From Actinomadura rayongensis (GTDB lineage: Bacteria > Actinomycetota > Actinomycetes > Streptosporangiales > Streptosporangiaceae), in assembly GCF_009831215.1 (NCBI RefSeq), contig NZ_WUTW01000003.1, forward strand, positions 63,325-127,324: a stretch of DNA of 64,000 nt. The letters are read 5' to 3'. The notes beneath the pieces are model-generated. The model was not told the DNA's origin. It saw only the letters and a list, made by a program, of their open reading frames with translations, and made no database searches. Of this stretch, positions 48,179-55,577 are shown in pieces. Both the position numbers and the translations under genes were made by a program. Numbering within the stretch: the stretch's first letter is position 1; each line of letters begins with the position of its first letter.

Positions 48179-48774
48179 AGCCCGGTCCCCCGGCCCGACA
48201 TCGCGCGGTACTTGGCGGCGGGCAGCGCGAACCGGTCGCGGGACGCGCGGTCGGCGCGTTCGTAGCGGCGGGTCACGCGCAGCACGGCCCACACGACGAA
48301 CGGGCTGGCGACGACGTCGTAGAACACCTGGAGCGGGACCATGCGCGCGACGATCGTCCAGCTCGCGCGCGGGTCGCCGAGCAGCGCGCCGGTGAGCGCG
48401 TACACGGTCGTCCCGGCGAGCGCGCCGACGGCGACGGCGAGGAACGGCACGACGGACTTGCGGTCCATCTCGGCCGACGCCATGCCGCAGACGTAGCCGA
48501 TGATGCAGTACACGAGCGCGTACCGGCCGATCGTGTGGTCGGCGGGCGGGATGATGTCGGCGGCCAGGCCCGCGCAGAACCCGACGACGACGCCGGTCAG
48601 CGACCCGTTCACGAGGGCGAGCGCGACGACCGTCAGCAGCACCAGGTCGGGCGTGACGGCGCCCGGCAGCGGCAGCCGGTTGGCGACCGACACCTGCAGA
48701 ACGAGCGCGACGACGAGGACCAGCGCGGCCGTGAGATGACGGCCCGCCGGAGTCGGCTCGGGTGCGTTCAGCAA
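48175..48774 (-). CDS. mreD: Rod shape-determining protein MreD
   Basis: A 199-residue membrane protein with five to six predicted helices (LVLVVALVLQVSVANRLPL, PDLVLLTVVALALVNGSLTGVVVGFCAGLAADIIPP, ALVYCIIGYVCGMA, VGALAGTTVYALTGALLG). The GFxxGLxxD segment is the MreD hallmark. It bridges MreC to the elongation machinery. Two bases separate it from mreC and it overlaps mrdA by 4 bases. Confidence 0.92.
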   Translation of the reverse strand: MLNAPEPTPAGRHLTAALVLVVALVLQVSVANRLPLPGAVTPDLVLLTVVALALVNGSLTGVVVGFCAGLAADIIPPADHTIGRYALVYCIIGYVCGMASAEMDRKSVVPFLAVAVGALAGTTVYALTGALLGDPRASWTIVARMVPLQVFYDVVASPFVVWAVLRVTRRYERADRASRDRFALPAAKYRAMSGRGTGL

Positions 48775-48776
48775 GG

Positions 48777-49739
48777 TCAGCCCTCCCTCTTGCGCTTGGC
48801 TTTCACGGTCTTCTTGTGCGGCGAGGGGGAGACGGACGGCGACGGGGACGGCGGCGGCGCCGGACGCGGCGGCAGCACGGCGTCGCGCGGGTCGGACTTG
48901 GGCGGCGCGACGACGACCGCGACGACGTCCAGGCTGGTGAACCGCGCGAACGGCCGGACGTAGGCGGTGCGGCTCAGCCCGCCCTCGGGACGGTCGATGC
49001 GCTCCACGACCCCGATCGGGACGCCCGGCACGTACGGCGAGTCGCCCTGCGAGCCGAGCGTGACGAGCCGCTGCCCGACCTTCAGCGTCGCGTTGGCGTT
49101 GAGGAGCTGGAACTTCATCGGCGTGCCGCCGCCGTCGCCGAGGCCGCGCCGGCCTCGTCCGGTGACGATCCCGATCTCCTTGGTGTCCTCCAGCCGCGCG
49201 CCGACCGAGGACGCCGCGTCGGTCGCGAGCAGGACGGTCGCGGTGGCGGGCCCGACGCGGGTGACGCGGCCGACGAGGCCGTCCGCGCTCATCACCGTCA
49301 TGTCCCGGCGGACGCCGCTGCTGCTGCCGACGTCGAGCGTGACGGTGTCCTCGAAGCCCTGGCCCGCCGAGATGACCTGCGCCGCGACGATCTTGTAGCC
49401 GCCGATCCCGGCGGTGCCGAGCAGCCGGTCGAGCTGGCGGGCGCGGCCGGCGTCGATGGCGCCCGCGCGGATCTGCTCGCGCAGCCGCTGGTTCTCGCGC
49501 TCCAGCTTCTCGGCGCGGCGCCGCTGGTCGGGCGCGTCGGTGATCGCGTCGAAGGTGTTGCCGACGGGCCGGACCACGGCGGCCGACGCGCGCTCGACCG
49601 GCCCGAACACGGCCGCGCCGACATCGCGCAGGCCGCGCAGCGGCGAGTTCTCCCCGCCCCGGTAGTCGACCGTGATCAGCACGAGGGCCGCGACGATCAG
49701 CACGCCGAGGACCGACCGGGTCCGCCGGGTGTCGTTCAC
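48777..49739 (-). CDS. mreC: Rod shape-determining protein MreC
   Basis: A 320-residue bitopic protein: a membrane helix at about residues 9-25, a coiled coil (RRRAEKLERENQRLREQIRAG, about 75-95), and a double beta-barrel domain with YKIVAAQVISAGQGFEDTVTLDVGSSSGVRRDMTVMSADGLVGRV. The last ~50 residues are Pro/Ser-rich and end in a basic tail. GTG 49739 follows GGAGGACGG and matches the family start. It tethers MreB to PBP2 and RodA outside the membrane. It lies 192 bases from mreB, and that gap contains no obvious terminator. Confidence 0.94.
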   Translation of the reverse strand: MNDTRRTRSVLGVLIVAALVLITVDYRGGENSPLRGLRDVGAAVFGPVERASAAVVRPVGNTFDAITDAPDQRRRAEKLERENQRLREQIRAGAIDAGRARQLDRLLGTAGIGGYKIVAAQVISAGQGFEDTVTLDVGSSSGVRRDMTVMSADGLVGRVTRVGPATATVLLATDAASSVGARLEDTKEIGIVTGRGRRGLGDGGGTPMKFQLLNANATLKVGQRLVTLGSQGDSPYVPGVPIGVVERIDRPEGGLSRTAYVRPFARFTSLDVVAVVVAPPKSDPRDAVLPPRPAPPPSPSPSVSPSPHKKTVKAKRKREG

Positions 49740-49931
49740 CGACCGTCCTCCCGTTGTCTCGGCTGTCCCACTGTTATCCCACTGTTGCCTGACCGCTGGA
49801 GACACGACATGCCGGGACAGCCTCGCATGCATGAAACGGCCGGGCGGCCCGGTCCGCGTTGCTCTCTTTCCCGGCCCGCCGGGTCCCCGAACCGAAACGG
49901 GCGAATCGGACGTTAATTCCGTCCGGGCAGG

Positions 49932-50966
49932 TCAGTGACGCGGCTCGGGGACCAGCACCTGCCGCAGGGACTCGAAGTCCTCCACGCACTTGCCGGTGCC
50001 GAGGACGACCGAGTCCAGCGGGTTGTCCACGAGGTGGATCGGCATGCCGGTCTCCTCGCGCAGCCGCTCGTCCAGGTTCTTGAGCAGCGCGCCGCCGCCG
50101 GTGAGCGCGATCCCCCGGTCCATGATGTCGCCGGACAACTCCGGCGGGCACTTGTCCAGGGTGGTCTTCACCGCGTCCACGATCGAGTTGACCGGCTCCT
50201 CGATCGCGCGGCGGACCTCTTCGGACGAGATCACGACGGTCTTCGGCAGCCCGCTGACCAGGTCGCGGCCCCGGATCTCGGCGTGCGGCTCGTCCTCGCC
50301 GCCGGGATAGGCCGACCCGATCGCCATCTTGATCTCCTCGGCGGTGCGCTCCCCGAGCATCAGGGAGTACTCCTTCTTGGAGAACGAGATGACGGCCTGG
50401 TCCAGCTCGTCGCCGCCGACGCGCACCGACTGGCTCGTCACGATGCCGCCGAGCGAGATGATCGCGACCTCGGTGGTGCCGCCGCCGATGTCCACGACCA
50501 TGTTGCCGGTCGGCTCGTAGACCGGCAGGCCCGCGCCGATCGCGGCGGCCATCGGCTCCTCGATGATGTAGACCCGCCGCGCGCCCGCCTGGTAGCCGGC
50601 CTCCTTCACCGCGCGCTGCTCGACGCCGGTGATCCCGCTCGGGACCGCGACGACGATGCGCGGCTTGGCGAAGTGGCGCCGCTTGTGGACCTTCTGGATG
50701 AAATAGCGCAGCATCCGCTCGGTGACGTCGAAGTCGGCGATGACGCCGTCCTTCAGCGGACGGACGGCGACGATGTTGCCGGGCGTGCGGCCGATCATCC
50801 GCTTGGCCTCGATCCCCACCGCGACGATCTTGCCGTTGTTGGTGTTGATCGCGACGACGGAGGGTTCGTTCAGGACGATGCCGCGTCCGCGGACGTAGAC
50901 GAGCGTGTTCGCGGTGCCAAGGTCGACCGCCATGTCACGGCCGAGAAACGACAACTTGTTACCCAT
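49932..50966 (-). CDS. mreB: Rod shape-determining protein MreB (actin homologue)
   Basis: A 344-residue bacterial actin: phosphate 1 loop AVDLGTANTLVYVRGRGIVLNEPSVVAI (12-40), phosphate 2 VDIGGGTTEVAIISLGGIV, and adenosine loop ALTGGGALLKNLDERL. Residues 1-11 (MGNKLSFLGRD) form the likely amphipathic membrane anchor. MreB directs lateral wall synthesis; in mycelial actinomycetes it acts mainly in spore wall formation. It leads the mreBCD-mrdA-rodA gene cluster with its own promoter. Confidence 0.97.
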   Translation of the reverse strand: MGNKLSFLGRDMAVDLGTANTLVYVRGRGIVLNEPSVVAINTNNGKIVAVGIEAKRMIGRTPGNIVAVRPLKDGVIADFDVTERMLRYFIQKVHKRRHFAKPRIVVAVPSGITGVEQRAVKEAGYQAGARRVYIIEEPMAAAIGAGLPVYEPTGNMVVDIGGGTTEVAIISLGGIVTSQSVRVGGDELDQAVISFSKKEYSLMLGERTAEEIKMAIGSAYPGGEDEPHAEIRGRDLVSGLPKTVVISSEEVRRAIEEPVNSIVDAVKTTLDKCPPELSGDIMDRGIALTGGGALLKNLDERLREETGMPIHLVDNPLDSVVLGTGKCVEDFESLRQVLVPEPRH

Positions 50967-51015
50967 GAAGAAAGGGAGCCCTTCATGTCGGCGGGCGTGC
51001 GGAGCGGCACCCCCT

Positions 51016-51045
51016 ATCGTAACGTGCCACGCGCGGCCGGGTCAG
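51016..51045 (-). promoter_or_regulatory. mreB promoter
   Basis: On the minus strand CTGACC (51040-51045) and TACGAT (51016-51021) are 18 bases apart. This gives a leader of about 43 bases that contains AAGGGCTCCCTT just before the ATG at 50966. Confidence 0.5.
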
Positions 51046-51109
51046 CCGCCCATTCGGTGCGTCGCGCCCAAAAAACCGGCGTTGACCTGGGATCGCCGGA
51101 GTAAAACAG

Positions 51110-51137
51110 ACGCGGGCCGGACGGATCCGGCCCGCGT
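51110..51137 (-). terminator. Rho-independent terminator of ndk
   Basis: A perfect 12-bp stem, ACGCGGGCCGGA/TCCGGCCCGCGT, with a four-base loop, is followed on the minus strand by CTGTTTTACTCC, so it has a usable T-tract. It lies 73 bases beyond the ndk stop. Confidence 0.85.
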
Positions 51138-51210
51138 GTGTCGGTCGCGGCGGGGTGCGCGGTCGGCGTGCGCGGTCGGTGTGCACGGGACCGCGCGGGA
51201 GGGTGCGCGG

Positions 51211-51621
51211 TCAGCCCAGCTCGGGGAAGAACAGCTTGATCTCGCGCTCGGCGGAGTAGGTCGAGTCCGAGCCGTGGACGATGTTCTCGCCGATCTCCAG
51301 CGCGAAGTCGCCGCGGATCGTGCCGGGCGTCGCGCTCACCGGGTCGGTCGCCCCGGCGAGGGCGCGGAACGCCTCGATGGCGCGCGGCCCCTCGACGACC
51401 AGCGCGACGAGCGGCCCGCCGGTGATGAAGTCCACCAGCTCGCCGAAGAACGGCTTGCTCGCGTGCTCCTCGTAGTGCGCCTCGGCGGTCTCCCGGGGCA
51501 GCCGCTTCAGCTCCAGCGCCACGAGCCGCAGGCCCTTGCGCTCGATCCGGCTGATGACCTCGCCGACGACGCCGCGGCGGACGCCGTCGGGCTTGACCAG
51601 GACGAGAGTGCGCTCGGACAC
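51211..51621 (-). CDS. ndk: Nucleoside diphosphate kinase
   Basis: A 136-residue NDK: ERTLVLVKPDGVRRGVVGEVISRIE at the N-terminus, and active-site histidine in ENIVHGSDS (about 115-123). It transfers the gamma phosphate between NTPs and NDPs. The GTG start at 51621 is preceded by GAGGAGA. It is a single-gene unit between the DUF4233 gene and mreB, the usual actinobacterial location. Confidence 0.97.
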   Translation of the reverse strand: MSERTLVLVKPDGVRRGVVGEVISRIERKGLRLVALELKRLPRETAEAHYEEHASKPFFGELVDFITGGPLVALVVEGPRAIEAFRALAGATDPVSATPGTIRGDFALEIGENIVHGSDSTYSAEREIKLFFPELG

Positions 51622-51774
51622 GGGTGGTTCTCCTCAAAACGGATGGATGCGAGTGGCGCGCGGACGCGGCGGCCGGAACGGGGCCGCCGGACGGGCGGCG
51701 CGCCTCCGGCCGCGAAGTTTACCGGGCTCCGGGAGCGCCCGGTGGGACCGGGGGCGCCGGAATTCGGCACGAAT

Positions 51775-52182
51775 TCACGCGCCGGGCGGCGGCGCGTCTT
51801 TTCCGGCCGGGTTTTCCGGCGCGGAATTCGCGGCGGCGGCCTGGACGGCTTCGGCCTTGCGCGCCATCCACAGCGACGTCGCCCACAGCGCCCCGAAAAG
51901 GACGCCGAGGAAGAACATCGTCGGGACGAGGAAGCCGGTCAGCAGGATCGCGACCTGGAGGACCGTCCCGGCCTGGACGCCCCACGGGCGCCGCAGCAGC
52001 CCGGTCACCAGCAGGCACAGCACGGCGAGGCCGCCGCAGACGCCGCCCGCGAGGCCCGCGTCCACGTCCTGGATGGAGATCGCGACCGGGATCGCCAGCG
52101 CGATGACGATCGCCTCGCTGGCGAGGACGGCCGACAGCAGCGCGCGTCCGCCCCGCGCGGAGGCCGTGGCCGGGCGCGTCAC
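51775..52182 (-). CDS. DUF4233 membrane protein
   Basis: A 135-residue protein with four hydrophobic helices (about 15-35, 42-62, 70-88, 90-108) and a polar Ala/Pro-rich tail. The segment RRPWGVQAGTVLQVAILLTGF is the DUF4233 hallmark. In actinobacteria this gene regularly follows folC, as here, with a 4-base overlap. Its function is unknown. Confidence 0.85.
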   Translation of the reverse strand: MTRPATASARGGRALLSAVLASEAIVIALAIPVAISIQDVDAGLAGGVCGGLAVLCLLVTGLLRRPWGVQAGTVLQVAILLTGFLVPTMFFLGVLFGALWATSLWMARKAEAVQAAAANSAPENPAGKDAPPPGA

Positions 52183-53597
52183 GAGCGGCCGTCCGCGCGC
52201 AGCAGCGTCCGGGCGTCGCCCGCCGTGACGACCGAACCGGTGATGAGCACGCCCGCGCCCTGGTACTCGCCGGTCTCCTCGGCGAGGGCGATGCCCTGGT
52301 CGATGGCGTCGTCCAGGCTCGGGACGACGTGGACGCGCTCGGGGCCGAACACGCTCTCGGCCAGCTCCCCCAGCTCCTCGGGCGGCATCGAGCGCGGCGA
52401 GGAGTTGCGGGTGACGACGAGTTCGGCGAGGACGGGTTCGAGCTGGTCCAGGACGCCCGCGAGGTCCTTGTCGGCGGCCCCGGCGAACACCCCGACCAGC
52501 CGGGTGAACCCGAACGACTCGGTGATCGTCGCGACCGTCGCGGCCATGCCCGCCGGGTTGTGCGTGGCGTCCACGAGGACGGCCGGGCCGCTGCGGACGA
52601 CCTCAAGCCGTCCCGGCGACTCGGCCTTGGCGAGCGCGCTGCGCACGAGCGCCGGGTCGAGCTGGCCCTCGGCGCCGCCGGTGTAGGTCTCGCCGGGCGC
52701 GACGCGCGTCGCGGCCTCCAGCGGGACGTCGCCGGGCGTCGGGCCGCCGGACGCGAACGCCTCGACCGCCGCGATCGCCGTGGCCGCGTTGGCCGCCTGG
52801 TGGTCGCCGAACAGTGGGAGGAACACGTCGTCGTACGTTCCGTGCAGGCCGCGCACCGCGATGCGCTGGCCGCCGACGGCGACGTCGCGCGACAGCACGC
52901 CGAACTCGATGCCCTCGCGGGCGGCCGTGGCGCCCGTCTCGGCGACGCGGCGCAGCAGCACCTCGGCGGCGGCGACGGACTGCTGCGCGATCACCGCGAC
53001 CGCGCCCGGCTTGATGATCCCGGCCTTCTCCGCCGCGATCTCCTCGACCGTGTCGCCGAGGTAGCGGGTGTGGTCGAGGGCGACGGGCGTGACGACCGCG
53101 ACCTGACCGTCGGCGACGTTGGTGGCGTCGAACGTGCCGCCGAGGCCCACCTCGACGACCGCGACGTCCACCGGGGCGTCGGCGAACGCGGCGAACGCCA
53201 TCGCGGTCAGCACCTCGAAGTACGACAGCCGGACGGGGTGCTTGTCGTCCACGATCGGCAGATACGGGGCGATGTCGGCGTAGGCCGCGACGAACGCCTC
53301 CTCACTGATCGGCTCGCCGTCGATCGCGATGCGCTCGCGCGGCGTGACCAGGTGCGGGCTCGTGTAGAGGCCGACGCGCAGGCCCCGCTCGCGCAGCAGC
53401 GCCGCGACGAACCGGGCCGTGCTGGACTTGCCGTTCGTCCCGGCGACGTGGATCACCGGGTAGGCGCGCTGCGGCGAGCCCAGCAGGTCGACCAGGTCGG
53501 CCATGCGGTCCAGGGAGGGGTCGAAGTCCCATTCGACGCCGCGCGCGTCGATCGCCGCGACGACGGACCGGTAGTCGGAGAGCGGGGTGTCTGCCAC
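52179..53597 (-). CDS. folC: Bifunctional folylpolyglutamate / dihydrofolate synthase
   Basis: A 472-residue Mur-ligase-family enzyme that adds glutamate to folates. The P-loop is HVAGTNGKSSTARF (about 49-62), TSPHLVTPRERI lies near 80-91, VEVGLGGTFDATN near 150-162 and DATHNPAGMAA near 340. It lies downstream of valS with two membrane-protein genes in between, and its stop overlaps the DUF4233 start. Confidence 0.95.
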   Translation of the reverse strand: MADTPLSDYRSVVAAIDARGVEWDFDPSLDRMADLVDLLGSPQRAYPVIHVAGTNGKSSTARFVAALLRERGLRVGLYTSPHLVTPRERIAIDGEPISEEAFVAAYADIAPYLPIVDDKHPVRLSYFEVLTAMAFAAFADAPVDVAVVEVGLGGTFDATNVADGQVAVVTPVALDHTRYLGDTVEEIAAEKAGIIKPGAVAVIAQQSVAAAEVLLRRVAETGATAAREGIEFGVLSRDVAVGGQRIAVRGLHGTYDDVFLPLFGDHQAANAATAIAAVEAFASGGPTPGDVPLEAATRVAPGETYTGGAEGQLDPALVRSALAKAESPGRLEVVRSGPAVLVDATHNPAGMAATVATITESFGFTRLVGVFAGAADKDLAGVLDQLEPVLAELVVTRNSSPRSMPPEELGELAESVFGPERVHVVPSLDDAIDQGIALAEETGEYQGAGVLITGSVVTAGDARTLLRADGRS

Positions 53598-53643
53598 GCC
53601 GAAAGCCTACTCACCCCGCGCGGTCGACCGTCCCGGGGCGCGG

Positions 53644-54600
53644 TCAGCCGGACTTCTCCAACGCGGCGCGCAGCCGGGCGGCGACGGGCGCGAGGTCGGC
53701 GGCGCCCGCGTCCTCGGCGGCGACGAACCCGTAGGTGCTCGCGGTCGCCCACGCGCAGTAGGGACGCGTCTCGGCGAGCACCGCGAACGTGCCGCAGGTC
53801 ATCGCCTGGGCGCGGCGGGCGGTGAGGACGGTCGCGGGCCGCGCGCGGCGCAGGAACACCGGCGGGTCGCCGACGACGTCGTCGCCCGCGAGGACGAGGA
53901 CCTGGCGGGCGCCCGTCCCGTAGAGCGCGGCGACGATCGGGGGCCGCTCGATCCCGGCCGCGCGCAGCGCCGCCGTCGCGAACGGGTACGTGACGGCCGC
54001 CTGCGGGAGGTCGGCGCTGCGGGCGAGCCCGGCGGCCGTCGCGGGCGCCGGGACGATCGCGGGCGGCTTGTCCCCGCCACCCGCGAGGACGGCCGCCGTC
54101 CCGCCACCGAGCACGAGCGCCACCGCCGCCGCGACCAGCGCCCCGTACAGCGGCGCACGCCGCCGCACCCCCTGCACCGCCCCACCCGCCACCACGGGCG
54201 CCGCCGCAGGCAAGGACGTCCGCGCGGGGCTGGACGTCGGCGCGGACGCCGAACTGGACCCCGGCGCGGGGCTGGACGCCGGCGCGGTGACGGGCGCTGG
54301 CGCGGTGACGGGCGTTGGCGCGGGCGCGGATACAGGCGCGGGCGCTGAGACGGGCGAGGCGACGTGCTCGGGCGCGACGATGGGCTCAGGCGCGGTGACG
54401 GGCTCAGGCGCGGGCGTGGATTCGGGGGCGGGGCGCGGGGCCGGGACGGGCGGTGGTTCGGCGACGAGCGCCACCGGGCCGGTCGTCACCGCCGGGCCGG
54501 CCGACGGCGCGGCGGGCTCGTCGGCCCACCAGGGCGGGGACGCGCCCCACAGCCCGTCCTGCTCGGCCGGTTCCGGCGGCAGGGGGGACGAGTCGGCCAT
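53644..54600 (-). CDS. Membrane-anchored protein with long Pro/Ala-rich N-terminal region, unknown function
   Basis: A 318-residue protein. Residues 1-150 are Pro/Ala/Thr-rich and include imperfect APAPVSAPAPTPVTAPAPVT repeats. A basic QGVRRRA stretch and one membrane helix follow (about 160-182). The ~130-residue C-terminal domain is compact (LYGTGARQVLVLAGDDV, CGTFAVLAETRPYCAWAT) and would be extracytoplasmic. No catalytic motif is recognised. ATG 54600 is used, not the longer frame to 54663. It sits between folC and the HhH-protein gene. Confidence 0.65.
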   Translation of the reverse strand: MADSSPLPPEPAEQDGLWGASPPWWADEPAAPSAGPAVTTGPVALVAEPPPVPAPRPAPESTPAPEPVTAPEPIVAPEHVASPVSAPAPVSAPAPTPVTAPAPVTAPASSPAPGSSSASAPTSSPARTSLPAAAPVVAGGAVQGVRRRAPLYGALVAAAVALVLGGGTAAVLAGGGDKPPAIVPAPATAAGLARSADLPQAAVTYPFATAALRAAGIERPPIVAALYGTGARQVLVLAGDDVVGDPPVFLRRARPATVLTARRAQAMTCGTFAVLAETRPYCAWATASTYGFVAAEDAGAADLAPVAARLRAALEKSG

Positions 54601-54696
54601 GACACTCCCGGCAGGATCCACAACAAAGCCCACGATCAGCCGGAATCGTAACCTGCCGGGCATCCCACCGGTGGCGAACCGGCGCGACCGCTCGCG

Positions 54697-55452
54697 TCAG
54701 GGCAGGTAGAGGCCGTATTCGAGCAGCTCGGGCAGCAGCTTGGGCGGCAGGTCGGCGATCGTCGCCAGTTCCTCGGCCGAGCTGAACCCGCCGACCTGGT
54801 CGCGGATCGCCACGATGCGCTCGGCCGTCTCGACGGTGAGCCCGAACCGCGTCAGCTCCTGCGCCGGGACGAGGTTGACGTCGATCAGCCCGCCGTCGTC
54901 GTAGGGACGCCGGTAGGGCGGGAAGTCCGTCCGCCCGATGCGCAGCTCGCGCGCCATCAGCGGGTTGTGCAGCGCGAGCGCCCGCGCCTCGCGGCGCCGG
55001 TGCGCGCGGGCGGCGGCCTGCTGGACCGCCGCGTGGTTGATCTGCTCGGGCGACGGCGGCGGCACCGGCGGCCCGAGCGGCACGACCGGCCGCACCGGGA
55101 CGGGCGGCGGCGCCGGACGCGGGTCCTGCGCGGCCATGACGATCGTGTGGACGATCCACACCGGCAGCCACAGCCCGAACGTCGCGACCGTCAGCACCCC
55201 GTGGACGACGTGGATCGACGGGTCCGGCGACCGGCGCGGCAGATGGTGGACGTGGAGGGGCGGCGGCGGAGGCGGCGCGACCGGCATCCCGTACTGCTCG
55301 CTCGGCGGCACGACCGGACGCTCGCCCGAGGCGTGCGGGTCCGGTTCGGGGACGCCGCGCGTGCCGGACGAGGGCCGCGTCCCCGGGCCGGGCAGGTAGC
55401 CGGGCGCCGCGTCGCGCACGAGATCGGGACGGACCGGCCGCTGCTCGTACAT
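54697..55452 (-). CDS. Helix-hairpin-helix domain protein with Pro-rich N-terminus and membrane helix
   Basis: A 251-residue protein. The first ~75 residues are Pro-rich, a hydrophobic segment lies near 85-107 (VLTVATFGLWLPVWIVHTIVMA), and the C-terminal ~60 residues form a ComEA-like helix-hairpin-helix unit (DVNLVPAQELTRFGLTVETAERIVAIRDQVGGFSSAEELATIADLP). Domains of this kind bind DNA or act as protein-interaction modules; which applies here is unclear. A TACACT -10 at 55525-55530 gives it its own promoter, between valS and the Pro/Ala-rich protein. Confidence 0.75.
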   Translation of the reverse strand: MYEQRPVRPDLVRDAAPGYLPGPGTRPSSGTRGVPEPDPHASGERPVVPPSEQYGMPVAPPPPPPLHVHHLPRRSPDPSIHVVHGVLTVATFGLWLPVWIVHTIVMAAQDPRPAPPPVPVRPVVPLGPPVPPPSPEQINHAAVQQAAARAHRRREARALALHNPLMARELRIGRTDFPPYRRPYDDGGLIDVNLVPAQELTRFGLTVETAERIVAIRDQVGGFSSAEELATIADLPPKLLPELLEYGLYLP

Positions 55453-55524
55453 CGCTCTCCCCTGCCGTCCGGGGCGTCCCGCGCGTCCAGGGCGATGGAC
55501 GTGCGGGCACGTCGCCTTACCGCC

Positions 55525-55530
55525 AGTGTA
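55525..55530 (-). promoter_or_regulatory. -10 element before the HhH-protein gene
   Basis: TACACT reads on the minus strand about 72 bases before ATG 55452, just past the valS terminator. The -35 is not clear. Confidence 0.4.
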
Positions 55531-55543
55531 AGAGACGACCGGC

Positions 55544-55569
55544 GGTGCCCCCGGGTTCCCGGGGACACC
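55544..55569 (-). terminator. valS terminator hairpin
   Basis: The stem is GGTG-C-CCCCGG / CCGGGG-A-CACC with loop GTTC and one mismatch, 9 bases past the valS stop. Confidence 0.6.
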
Positions 55570-55577
55570 CCGCGATC

